From Marchantia polymorpha subsp. ruderalis (Eukaryota; Streptophyta; Marchantiopsida; Marchantiales; Marchantiaceae): a stretch of 64,000 bases of DNA. The notes under the pieces were generated by a model. That model saw nothing but the letters and a program-made list of their open reading frames with translations. It searched no databases and was not told the origin of the DNA. Within the stretch, counting starts at the first letter, position 1. Every line of letters starts with the position of its first letter. Below, one piece after another: positions 10,671 through 19,828 of the stretch. Position numbers and translations under genes: made by a program. The stretch covers positions 2,562,001 through 2,626,000 of the forward strand of contig AP031357.1 in assembly GCA_037833965.1 (NCBI GenBank), in the 5' to 3' direction.

Positions 10671-11096
10671 TGTTAATATTTTCTCAACCATGCAACACCC
10701 TACGTATCTTGGGAACAAGAGATGACCAAACAAACAACAAGGAAATACGTAATACAAAAACCGGAAAGAAAAATACAAGTCACAAGATATACGTGGTATA
10801 CCTCAGACGCGAGGAAAAATCACGGGAGTCGCACCAGTCCGCTTTGAATCAATCAAAGAGTACAAGTCTTCTCGCAATCTTTCTGAGATGCGTTTTTTCT
10901 TGCCTCTCTCTCTGTTTTTTCTAAAAGCGTATAACCCTTATTATTGACACACGGAGATCACTCAAAATAAAATTTTTGCTGCAATTTGGTATGCTCCTAA
11001 AGTTGCACACACGAATTGCGGCCACACGTGTATATAGGAGCTCCGCCCCTAAATCCCCAGTATAAAACACTGCTGAAGATTGTCTGCACCCTAACA
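10671..11096 (-). repeat. 5' LTR of Copia-2
   Basis: A 426-bp LTR with ends TGTTAA..TAACA. A TATA-like box reads on the minus strand at about 11031-11037 (CTATATA), next to a CACGTG G-box at about 11026. These fit an LTR promoter driving the minus-strand element. It is longer than the other LTR because of indels in the middle. Confidence 0.9.
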
Positions 11097-11159
11097 CTAT
11101 AAGTGTCGTGAATATCATTTTCAAAATCAATTCAACGCTCTTCAAATTTCCTACAACAC
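11097..11159 (+). pseudogene. Copia-1 gag sliver between two insertions
   Basis: These 63 bases lie between the right end of Copia-2 and the left end of the Gypsy element. Read in plus orientation they continue the frame of 7170-7540. They supply the last zinc-knuckle Cys ('YKC') and then an open gag/protease linker up to the AACAC duplication. They show that both younger elements landed in the same older gene. Confidence 0.65.
11155..11159. repeat. Target-site duplication of the Gypsy element, left copy
   Basis: AACAC at 11155-11159 is repeated exactly at 23824-23828, directly outside the two Gypsy LTRs. A perfect 5-bp duplication shows that the 12.7 kb between them is one insertion event together with its later content. 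Confidence 0.9.
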
Positions 11160-11575
11160 TGTAACACTAGGGTTTAGAAGCTCACTCGAAGATAGAAATG
11201 TAAAATCTGAAGATGAGAGATCCCAACAATGGTTCTCCTCTCCCTTATAGAGTTCTCACCAACAAGTACAATGAGATAAGATCTAATCCCCACCATCCAT
11301 CCCACTCCTAGTAGATGGATGATGTGGCGGATAACCCTAACAAGCACACGGATCGTTGATGTGGCGCACCCAACTAACACACTAACTAACACACTCAATC
11401 CTTACCTACAAGCACACGGATTGCTGACGTGGCACTGTCAACTAACACATCCACTGTGTACCAACCAAGTGCGCGGATCGCTGACGTGGCAACTATGACT
11501 AGTGCACACTAAAGTATCTACATCAATATTTAGAGTAACCTCTACTTTAGTTCTAACTAACTAAAGATGGTTACA
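11160..11575 (-). repeat. 3' LTR of Gypsy-1
   Basis: A 416-bp LTR with ends TGTAAC..GTTACA, paired with 23404-23823. By eye the two differ at roughly two dozen positions plus small indels (about 94% identity). It contains repeated blocks 'gcacacggat.g.tga.gtggc'. The TATA box seen in the other copy is altered here ('cttatagag'). Confidence 0.95.
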
Positions 11576-11592
11576 AACCTCCCTCCTTTTAA
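11576..11592 (-). other. Polypurine tract of Gypsy-1
   Basis: The minus strand reads TTAAAAGGAGGGAGGTT immediately before the TGTAAC start of the 3' LTR. It is the purine-only tract expected to prime second-strand synthesis. Confidence 0.85.
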
Positions 11593-11639
11593 GATGCAAC
11601 GTCCTCGTTGCACATACGTTCAAACTCCTAGACTATCAA

Positions 11640-12452
11640 AGGTGCATTTGCTAAATTTTTAGCTGGTTCCTAAGTTGATTCATACGATGGATAGCCTTTC
11701 CATTGAATCAAATACTCTACTTTGGGATATTTATGACCTCGAATACGTTTCTTGAGTATCTTTTCTACTTCAAACTCCTCATGATCTGCTATCAAGGTTA
11801 AAAGATAAGGTGGTGCTGGTTGGTTGGTGAAATGTTTTGGTCGTGGTACATGTTTTTGCAATCGTGACACATGAAATACTGGATGTATTTTCATATGTGA
11901 CGGAAGTTCCAACTTGTATGACACTTCACCAACACGCTTCAAAACCAAAAATGGACCAATGAACATAGGGTTCAACTTTGGTGTTCCTACAAGAGACAAA
12001 TTCGTTGTAGATAACCAAACATGATCTCCAACCTCAAAAATCACCTCTCTACAATGAGCATCGGCATGCTGCTTTTGCCGATTTTGAGCTATCACCAACT
12101 TTTCCTTGGCCTGATGTAGTACTCGGTGAATATGCTCCACAAATTCGTTGACTGCTACAACTTTGGTCGAAAACTCCTCTCCTTTGGGAAGTCTCATCAA
12201 ACTTGAAGGAGTTATAGGATGAGCTCCATACATAAGAAAAAATGGAGACACTTTTGTTGATGCATTAACAGAATTGTTATATGCAAATTCCACAAGTGGC
12301 AAAAGGTTGTCCCACTCTTCTTGCTCTTCTAATGTGAATGCTCGTAGCATATCCTCTATGGTTCTATTTGCCCTCTCAGTTTGTCCATCAGTTTGAGTGT
12401 GATAGGCTGTTGACATTGCTAGTTTTGTTTTGAAAAAACTAAAGTTTTCCAA
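11640..12452 (-). pseudogene. Gypsy-1 integrase C-terminal half with chromodomain
   Basis: The frame opens just before the third catalytic acidic residue of the DDE core ('YHTQTDGQTERANRTIED', Glu of QTER). It continues through 'FAYNNSVNASTKVSPFFLMY', the 'GDHVWLST' and 'KLNPMFIGPFLVLKRVGEVS' barrel, and 'HPVFHVSRLQKHVP'. It ends in a chromodomain ('FEVEKILKKR', 'VEYLIQWKGYP'). TAG near 11689 replaces the Trp that normally follows in 'YESTWEP', so the last residues of the chromodomain are lost. This is the chromovirus signature; such domains bind modified histone tails and can direct integration. Confidence 0.92.
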
Positions 12453-12770
12453 AATAAACTAGTGAAGTGAGTACCTCTATCCGTGATTAACACTTTGCTT
12501 AAGCCATGATTCACAACAACTGCATCTAGATACAATTGAGCTAGTTGTGGAGCTGTTACTGTTTTTGTGGTTGGCCTGATGTGAATCATCTTGCTCAATT
12601 TGTCCACAAAAACCACCACTGAATCATGTCATAACGAAGTTCTTGGTAACTCACATACAAGATCCATGGTGACATGTTCCCACCGTTGTTCGGGAATACG
12701 AAGAGGCTGTAATAAACCTGCTGGTTTTTGATTACTTGTCTTGTTTTGTTGACAAGCAACCCAACAATGG
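12419..12770 (-). pseudogene. Gypsy-1 integrase N-terminal part
   Basis: From the junction at about 12770 leftwards the frame reads the tail of the HHCC zinc finger ('ACQQNK', 'NQKPAGLLQPLRIPEQRWEH'). The first DDE Asp follows ('VTMDLV') and then TGA near 12633. The next open part is 'VVVFVDKLSKMIHIRPTTKT', with the second Asp in 'LITDRGTHFTS'. A one-base frameshift near 12430-12450 leads into the C-terminal half. The beginning of the zinc finger is missing because of the foreign block. Confidence 0.85.
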
Positions 12771-13277
12771 TACGTTCTCCAGAATGTATGTTGGAGAACA
12801 TGTCTGCTGCACTTGGAGATGACGTAACACTCGCATCATCTCCCAAAACATCCGAGATCTGGGATCATGCAACCCTGTCCCATGTCCAGCGCGTGTGTGT
12901 CCGTGACATGGCCAGCCCGCAATCACCATATCAATATGGCCAATGCGGTCAAGGTCTGGCGCCCCTAGCAACGAAATGTCTGAAGGCAACGCCTTCTGGA
13001 ATCCTCGAACAGTTGATCGCGGCAATAACGAAGGAAAACGCCGCATCAACTGTGCAACATGTCGTGAAGAGACTCGACGTGCAATCTAGTCCTTCTCCAC
13101 ATACAAGTATCTCCGTACGAGAATACCTGACTGCAACACCGCAGCCAAACCTGTGCCGATCCCACCAAAAAGATCCAGCAAACAAACACCCTCTGGGGAA
13201 TACTCCCATGCAATAGGTGTAGTAACTAATGGAGACAATGCGATAGAACCACCAACTAGCCGATCAACTGAAGACAT
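12757..13277 (-). pseudogene. Retroelement C5-cytosine DNA methyltransferase domain, truncated
   Basis: The frame carries C5-methyltransferase motifs in canonical order. Motif I, the S-adenosylmethionine site, is 'CLLDLFGGIGTGLAAV' (about 13184-13137). An acidic residue 'YVEKD' follows at about 13100. Motif IV is 'VIAGWPCHGHTRAG' (about 12926-12885), with the catalytic Cys codon at 12906-12908; the usual PCQ is PCH here. Motif VI is 'ENVP' (12768-12779). TAG at 13086-13088 interrupts the frame, and the sequence ends right after motif VI at the junction with Gypsy-1 integrase. Motifs VIII-X and the target-recognition region are therefore missing. It lies in the same frame as the protease upstream, separated from it only by a TAG. 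An intact protein would transfer methyl groups to DNA cytosine. Subfamily is unclear (motif IV resembles the GxPCQG type rather than the DRM/DNMT3 type). The domain call is firm; the copy is dead. Confidence 0.9.
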
Positions 13278-13943
13278 CTATGGCTCTGCTAGTAAAGAGG
13301 CTTCACTCCAAGACTTTTTCACCAACCTATCAACCACCAACTGTGGTGCCTGGCACAAACTCCACAGTGGAACATCTAAGGGTGAAGTCACCGCCGCTGT
13401 GAAACTCACAACCTCCTCCACATCCTCGTAGAGTGAGGTATCGTCGGCAGACATGTTCTCCTCCAACAAGTCATCGGGCCAGGTAAGCACTCCGCTAAAA
13501 CCCGCAACAGATGCCAAGACCGCTGATGAAGATCCAAGAGGTCGATCCCGAGAAATAAATCTCACTAGCAGCTCGCTCAGACGTACATCTCCGGACTGCC
13601 AACTAGAACGATATGCGGCAGTCTCCGTCCAATAGTCCATCGGAAAGCCCATCGGGTATAACACAACTCCACCAACAAGCATATCATATGACTCTGCTGA
13701 TGTAACCACAACACGAACTCTAAACTGCGAGCTATCATGAGGGTGATCATGCCTCAACTGCACCGCTATGCTCTCCCTGGTCATAAAGTAAGACCTATCG
13801 CTGGCGCCAACAAGGGATGTCTGGATGTGGCATGGGCAAGGTTCCAACTCTGACCTCCGAATACCCAAACTAATGCATGCAGCCTTGCCCAACATCAAGG
13901 GCTGTGCACCAGAATCCAACAAAACTCTGGCTGGGATATACAC
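13278..13943 (-). pseudogene. Aspartic protease region of the methyltransferase-bearing retroelement
   Basis: The frame opens just after the gag stop and starts 'VLLDSGAQPLMLGKA'. That is the catalytic DSGA box of a retropepsin followed by the usual hydrophobic turn; a later 'YDMLVGGVVLYP' fits the second conserved strand ('xILGxxxL' type). The remaining ~110 residues form a linker of unknown role ending at TAG 13278-13280. Gag, protease and methyltransferase share one frame, so this was probably one polyprotein cut by this protease. Confidence 0.8.
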
Positions 13944-15995
13944 CTATCCAGTAGAACTCACTAACCGAAATATACCACTTCGGTTGTCCATCATACATAC
14001 ACCAGGAACAATACTCTCGCGATCAATGGCTGGGCGAGCTGGTAAGAACTCCATCCTCGCCGCTTCGGCCTGCCAAGTCGTCTCCTCGAACAATGTAGAC
14101 GTTGAGGATGAGTCCTCAACCGTATCCTCACGTATCTCGGCACTCGTAGCAGCGACTCTCCCACGCTCACACGATGTGGCTGCTACCCGAAATACTAGAG
14201 CCAAATCAATACCAGAGTCTATCAACTCCGTGGCTGAAAACAATGAAGATCGCAAGACTGAAGTGGCCATCCGCATCACTGCACTAGATGGCACGTTTGA
14301 ATTCACAACAGATGATGTAAGAACCTCAGTTCTCACTCTAGTGTCACTAGGCGGTGCAGGTCTCATAGATGAACTACTACCCACCTCTGACAACAAAAAG
14401 GATTGGGGAAGTCTAGACTGACGTCCACCCTCACCTCTCTTAGGGTCCAACTCCACAATCGCACCACGCGGCTCATAAGTGCGAGCACCATCTCTGGTCA
14501 CTGCAACTGATGCCTCAACCTGTGCTGCACTGGCCAAATAGGAGAAATCCTCTCCCTCGTAAGATGTGGAAGTGCTCGCCCTCATACCAGCCATAGCAGC
14601 AAGCCTCTTCTCCAACTGCTCAATCCAAGCAGCCATAGCGCTCTCTATTGCGGAAGTAGCACTCGCTGCGGTACGCTCAATGGCACCGGTACCTCTACCA
14701 CCTCTACCGCCTCTGCCACCTCGGCTTTGTGGAGCATCACCTCCATGACCTCTACCTCCAGATCTCACCTCAGGATGAAGGTCCAAGCAACGCTCTCGAG
14801 GGTGACCCGGTCGATGACAATGATCCCAAGTCACTTGTGCCGGCTGTGGCCTAGCATGTGGAGTTTGTCCCTCTCGCTCCTGGGGACAATCCTTCCTCAT
14901 ATGACTACCTCCGCATGTCCAACATGACGGTCCCTGTGGTTGGCCCGAAAATGAAGGCAGTGGTGGCCGCGCACTAGGCTCTCTGTGACCTGAAGGATGT
15001 CGTGTATGACCTCCACGACTCCCACTACCACCACCCATGGGGCGAGATTGTGCTGTGCTATGTGGGATACGCAAAGTAGTGGTCGTGTCCCTCGCAAATG
15101 TAGACGTCACCACCCTCTCCTCCACCATGTTAAGCTCAATCTTCTCCAAAAGAGCAAACACATGGGCTAATGTGGGTGATGAGTCGCTCATGAGAGTGGC
15201 ATCACGCACTCTCTGTCCAGAATCCAATATCCGTACTGGACAGCTTGTGCCTCAGTCACACCGTGAGTAACCGAGATTAGCCGTCGAATACGAGTGTATG
15301 CCTCACGAAGACTCTTAGTAGTCTTTCGCTCAAACTCCTGGAGGCTCCTCAACTTCTCTGTCTTCACCCCCGGATAATTCTTCCTCAATCTCTTGAAGAA
15401 CTCAGGAATGGGGCTAAACGAAGTTACGCCACTAGCATCTCCCCTCGTGCTGCCACCAGCAACGCTAATAGTACCGCTGCTGGTACTGGTACTTGTTGCG
15501 CCAACTGCTTCACTGGTACCCTCGCGGATGCTAGTACTCACGCCTCCACTAATGCCAATACTCGCACCTCCACTGGTATCCACACCACCCTGGGTAATGG
15601 ATAAGTAGTTTGGAGATCAATGGCGCCTCCATGCATCAATCTCCGCAGCATAATCTCTGCCAAACTCATGATAATCGTCCATGGGAGGCCCGTCCAAATG
15701 CTGAAATAACCCCTTCCATGCAAAGAAGGGTGTAAACAACGTGGGGTTACGCAGAAACTGCATATCACACCACGTGTCGAACTCCTGAAAAAAATCATCA
15801 AACTCAATGGTGCCCAATGCACCAGAGTAACGTCGAGGGCCCTTCACGGCCCCGTACATCCCGTCCATGTCCCAAATCAATGGGGTTGGAACACCAAACG
15901 ATATCACCACCGAAGACTCTGTGTCTGCAACACTCTAGTCCTCCTCCGCAACAACTGGCACGATAGGTGAAGGTAGCTGATACCTCAACCCACTC
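13944..15995 (-). pseudogene. Gag of the methyltransferase-bearing retroelement
   Basis: The N-terminal part (about 15995-15220) includes the gag-like 'FDDFFQEFDTWCDMQFLRNP' and 'FKRLRKNYPGVKTEKLRSLQ', with TAG at 15935-15937 and TGA at 15617-15619. A one-base shift near 15220 moves into the frame that runs on to 13944. That frame carries 'SPTLAHVFALLEKIELN', a CCHC zinc knuckle 'CWTCGGSHMRKDC' (about 14885-14925) and a second degenerate knuckle ('CHRPGHPRERC'). An RGG-rich stretch (about 14700-14740), a short helix 'AWIEQLEKRLAAMAG', and a Ser-rich linker into the protease follow. Its job would be packaging element RNA. The start is not fixed because the 5' end is degenerate. Confidence 0.75.
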
Positions 15996-15999
15996 CGCG

Positions 16000-16765
16000 T
16001 AAATCCACCGCGGTCCTCAACAGGATCACTAGACTGCTCCGTGATGACGAGACCTCAACTGGCACCACTGCCCGATCTCCACCCAATAACCCTATCCGCC
16101 CCTAACGTCGTGCCGCACTGAGCTACTGTAGCCCTACTAGCTAAGGGGTATGGGCAACCTAACCTATCATCACAGCAAGAAGACTTTCACGTTCTACTGG
16201 TCATCACTCCAGTCTCACCGTGAGAGAAACATAGATAGACCGGCCGGTGATCAAGTCTAGCCTCCTATCGACAGCACACAAGAGTAAAACTACTCCGGAA
16301 ATCAGCGTCACCCCTACACGGGCGCGCACCAAGAAACAAGACTGAAGAGGATCCAAACACAAGAAAACAGCTAGCAACGACTCTCCAGTCTAAAGGAAAC
16401 ACAGCAAAAAACAAGACAACACACAAGGGACATTGCATCGCTTCGCGATCCCGATTTGATCTCCATCGCCCGCCATGAAAGTGGGCCTCCAACGCCTACG
16501 ATGCCATTTTTCATCAAATTGCAAACGACAATTGTTTGAAAACTTTTTCTTTTTTCTTTTTTTTTTCTTCTCTTTTTTTTTCTCCTTCACAGAGGAGTCA
16601 CACTTCCCCTCAACAAACACACTACACACTTAAAGCTCAATATATTGACTACGTCATATATATATTTACAATGCTTTCAACACATCAAGTTTACAGGCAG
16701 TGAGACCAGGTGCAAACTCCCAATCCCTTCAGTATCTCCTTTCTACATGCTACAGTTATTCGCTA
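16000..16765. other. Likely leader of the methyltransferase element, no gene
   Basis: Upstream of the gag frame there is no long open frame. A pyrimidine-rich tract of about 45 bases (16545-16590, poly-C/T with long T runs) is the main feature. On the minus strand it is a purine tract that spuriously encodes a Lys/Glu run. No LTR or primer-binding site could be identified. Confidence 0.4.
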
Positions 16766-17118
16766 TCAATCCTTTTTAAGACTGTCAAGAAATTTCTCTA
16801 GTACAAGAATTTCTTCTGAAAGACAGTCTTGAACATACTGAACATCTCTCAAATGATCAGCAATATCCTTCGGAAGGTCGAGTAACTCATCCTCACATAT
16901 CTTGTACTCTAGGCCGGATTCCTCTAGAAGTTTTTCCACGGCTAGTGCCTCGTCCCAATCTAACCCGGAATCTTTTTCTTCTACCACAACAGTGTTTACC
17001 AAATTCTCTTCTACTTGAGGCTGTACCGTCACCTCTTGCTCGTTCCCTCGCTGCTCACAACCTCCAGTGTTTGGATTTCTGGTATATCACTGTCGTCCGC
17101 TTTTTCTCCAACAGGCAT
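16766..17118 (-). pseudogene. Unrecognised acidic protein, frameshifted
   Basis: From ATG 17116-17118 the minus strand reads 'MPVGEKADDSDIPEIQTLE'. A one-base shift then gives a frame running to 16766 with 'VEEKDSGLDWDEALAVEKLL', 'EYKICEDELLDLPKDIADHL' and 'EEILVLEKFLDSLKKD'. The joined product would be about 115 residues, strongly acidic and helical. I do not recognise a family. It lies within the foreign block of Gypsy-1, upstream of the gag of the methyltransferase element. It may be an accessory frame or a captured exon. The coding call rests only on the composition and the length of the second part. Confidence 0.35.
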
Positions 17119-17160
17119 TTTGCCTTCACACATCAACACTTTACTGTGTACAAGGATTGT

Positions 17161-17458
17161 TCACAGATATTTGTAAACTAAATCTGTAGGGAAAACTACA
17201 AACAGTTGAACTATAAAAACTATTAAAAGATTTTAATAGTTTTAAAGAACTATATACAAATTCACTAGTTAACGTGAATTTGAAACTTTCTACTGCAAAC
17301 TCAGCAAATTCACAGATATTTGTAAACTAAATCTGTAGGAAAAACTTCAAACAGTTGAACTATAAAAACTATTAAAAGATTTTAATAGTTTTAAAGAACT
17401 ACATACAAATTCACTAGTTAACGTCAATTTGAAACTTTCTACTTCAAACTCAGCACTA
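17161..17458. repeat. Tandem duplication of a 149-bp unit, each with a hairpin
   Basis: 17161-17309 and 17310-17458 are almost identical copies. Each contains a perfect 13-bp inverted repeat with a 2-nt gap, aaaactattaaaa / ttttaatagtttt (17216-17243 and 17365-17392). The few differences between copies suggest a recent duplication. No coding frame is seen. Confidence 0.92.
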
Positions 17459-19584
17459 CTGTATTTATCAAAACTGAACGTAATCAAAAGACCTGCATAG
17501 GCCACCTTCGCCTAACGGATCTCCAAACCGGAGGTTGCTGCTATTGGACTATTTCACTATTCCAAACTAAGTCACACCAACTCGACAGTTTAATAATTGA
17601 GATCAGTATACAATATATCCAATATACTGTATTTCCGAATACAAAGTAAATATCCAATATATATACAGAGATATCTACCCACACATTCTTTGTTTTGAAA
17701 CTAGAAGGTGTAGAGTTAGTAGTTCTCCACATATACACCTGTACCACCTAAGGTATAAATTTCCTAGGGAACACCGTCACTCGAATCATTGAAAGTTGCC
17801 GTAAACAATGAAGCGAATGAACTATGTACATCCTAAATGCGTGACAGTCATATTATAAAAGTCACCTTCCAAAATACTTTCTTGACTACGTGCTCCAAAT
17901 CACTGGTCTATATTTACAATTCCGCCATGACCATGCCCATTGCCATCCCGTTCATGTGACATTTACAGGGGATCTGAGCACTGCGCCGTGACTGGTCCTG
18001 TGCTTAGGTCATCTGCACGATACTTTATGCTGCCAGATGTGAAGTTAAATCGGAGCGGGCCTAGGCTAGCTATCTGTCACCCACTAGCATGGAGGCAACA
18101 GCCGCTTCCAGATCACGCAGCACGGGCTTGAATGGAGACGCTGCCAAATTAAACAAAAAAAACTCCCGATACTCCTCAAGTCCTGGTAAGTTCCAAACCG
18201 AAACGTGGAAATCGAGCCGGCTTGAGGCTGAAAAGCGAGGACATATAAAAGGGGAGAAAGTCAGGACTCATCCGCAACTCTGGACAACTGGCACACGCTC
18301 TACGTGAGCGAGCGATAGCTCTCCGTACCAGAGAATCACATCATCGGAGTAGATGTGATCCCATCTCCTCACACCCCTCTTTGGAATCAATCACAGAAAA
18401 CTAAGTCGTGCTTCACACCCTCCTGGCCCCTCTCGCGATCTCGCTCGCTCTACTCTAATCTAAGCGCAGCTGCGGGTGCTGTACAACGATCCAGGCAGCC
18501 CCTCCCACTCCTCCAATTAGCCTAAGAGTAGGATGTATAATGCAGAATCGTACTCCACAAACTCTACAGACAAGCTCCGGTCTGTTGTTGAAGACTATGA
18601 AAGGATGGTCTTAACATAAACTGCACTTCCAATAATGTTGAATCATATCTCAACCAATTAAAGTGAATCGTAAGTTCACGAACGCAGACAGGATTCCTCA
18701 AATCCTCATGTGTAAAATCTACCGGGCTCCAAAATCTCTTCAATTAATCTCGTCAAGTGAAATCGTTGTAACCCTTCCAGTAGGTACCTCTCATCAGATG
18801 GGACTTGTTAAGGTACAGAAGAGAAAAGATCAAAAACCTCATTTGGTACCCGCGAATCCTTAACGACACATAACAACTCTGATTTGCGACTCTAATAGTT
18901 TCTCGAAAAGGTGACAGCTAACCGCTCCAAATATCCACCGCTTGGACACATAAATTACTCCATCTTCACCCTCATCACTCACTCAGAGCACGCCCGCCCA
19001 GGAGAAGACAACAAACAGAAGGAGAGAACAGTCTTCGGAAAAGTCATTTCCGCTCGACAAATGTGATCGACTTATTTGCCCGCACACGACTCGCACGATA
19101 GGATGCAGATACCTTCCCACTTGTGCAAGAGCCCCATTGGCTGCGGACTCCACCGAAAGCTTCTACATCACCGCGCTTGCCACATGCGTCGACACCTCAC
19201 TTGAATCACCTCGCAGTCTTGACATCTAATTTCCGATGACACCACAAATCCAAAGTAGCTTTTGGAGATTGCTTGTAAGTCCTACTTGCAAAAACACCAC
19301 CAGCCGGATCCCTCCTGTGATCAGATCTTATCTGCTTCCGATATCTGGCGGCTCGACGATCACATCGCACACAAACCCGGAGATGACCAAAAAGTACGAA
19401 ACTAAAATCAAAGCAAACACTGCGGACGCCGACAACAATAACAACGCCGACGCCTTCAATCACAAACTCGCACTCTTACTGCAAACCTTAAAACTGTCAC
19501 CAAACTACAGGTTCTAGTGAACAAAATCCTTGAAAAAAAACCCTAATCAACTTCGTCGGCTTCGTGCGACCTCCGACGAGAAAC
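17459..19584. other. Unassigned part of the foreign block
   Basis: No protein domain or RNA gene is recognisable. The segment from about 17930 to 19500 is moderately GC-rich, with scattered short frames that show no conserved motif. It could be LTR or untranslated sequence of the methyltransferase-bearing element, but no paired terminal repeat was found. Confidence 0.4.
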
Positions 19585-19828
19585 CAGTTCTTCGAGTGAA
19601 AAAAACGGAAGATTCTCCACTGGAATTCCCGTCGGCCAATTACCCTACTGGCAACAAACCGTCACCGTCACAAACATGAGTCAAGCCCAACCCACTTCAC
19701 ACTCGGAGAATCCAGGTTGACGCAAAGGGGAAAGTCGCTCTACGCTCCCAACGCTTTCAGGCTCGACTCGAAGAACTAACGTTCTTCGAGCCGTCCCCGA
19801 CTGTATACCCCTCGTGAGCCGAACCCTA
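19585..19828. repeat. Dispersed repeat, copy A
   Basis: It matches 57782-58011 in the same orientation over nearly its whole length, sharing 'cagttcttcgagtgaa', 'actggaatt', 'accgtcaccgtcacaaaca', 'ccacactcggaga' and 'tgaatacccctcg'-like blocks. It contains a 10-bp perfect stem, ctcgaagaac / gttcttcgag (19767-19776 and 19781-19790, 4-nt loop). The repeat ends exactly where recognisable Gypsy-1 RNase H begins, so it marks one edge of the foreign block. It may be the end of an unidentified transposon. Confidence 0.8.

Larger units (their letters stand above)
7541..11096 (-). mobile_element. Copia-2: nested minus-strand Ty1/Copia LTR retrotransposon
   Basis: A 3.56-kb element with LTRs at both ends, TG..CA termini, a near-perfect 5-bp target-site duplication, and a primer-binding site for initiator tRNA-Met (AGGTATCAGAGC on the minus strand, 10657-10668). 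Domains read right to left in Copia order: gag, aspartic protease, integrase tail, RT and RNase H. Two internal deletions removed the integrase core (between about 9530 and 9507) and the RT catalytic core (about 8780-8800). The element sits inside the zinc knuckle of an older plus-strand Copia gag. Confidence 0.9.

Noticed and set aside
13825..14421. A 198-codon plus-strand frame opposite the gag-protease region.
   Set aside because: It is the antisense shadow of the retroelement frame, which carries clear zinc-knuckle and protease motifs.
16390..16629. Minus-strand frame with a long Lys/Glu run.
   Set aside because: The run is the translation of a purine tract (pyrimidine tract on the plus strand), not a protein domain.
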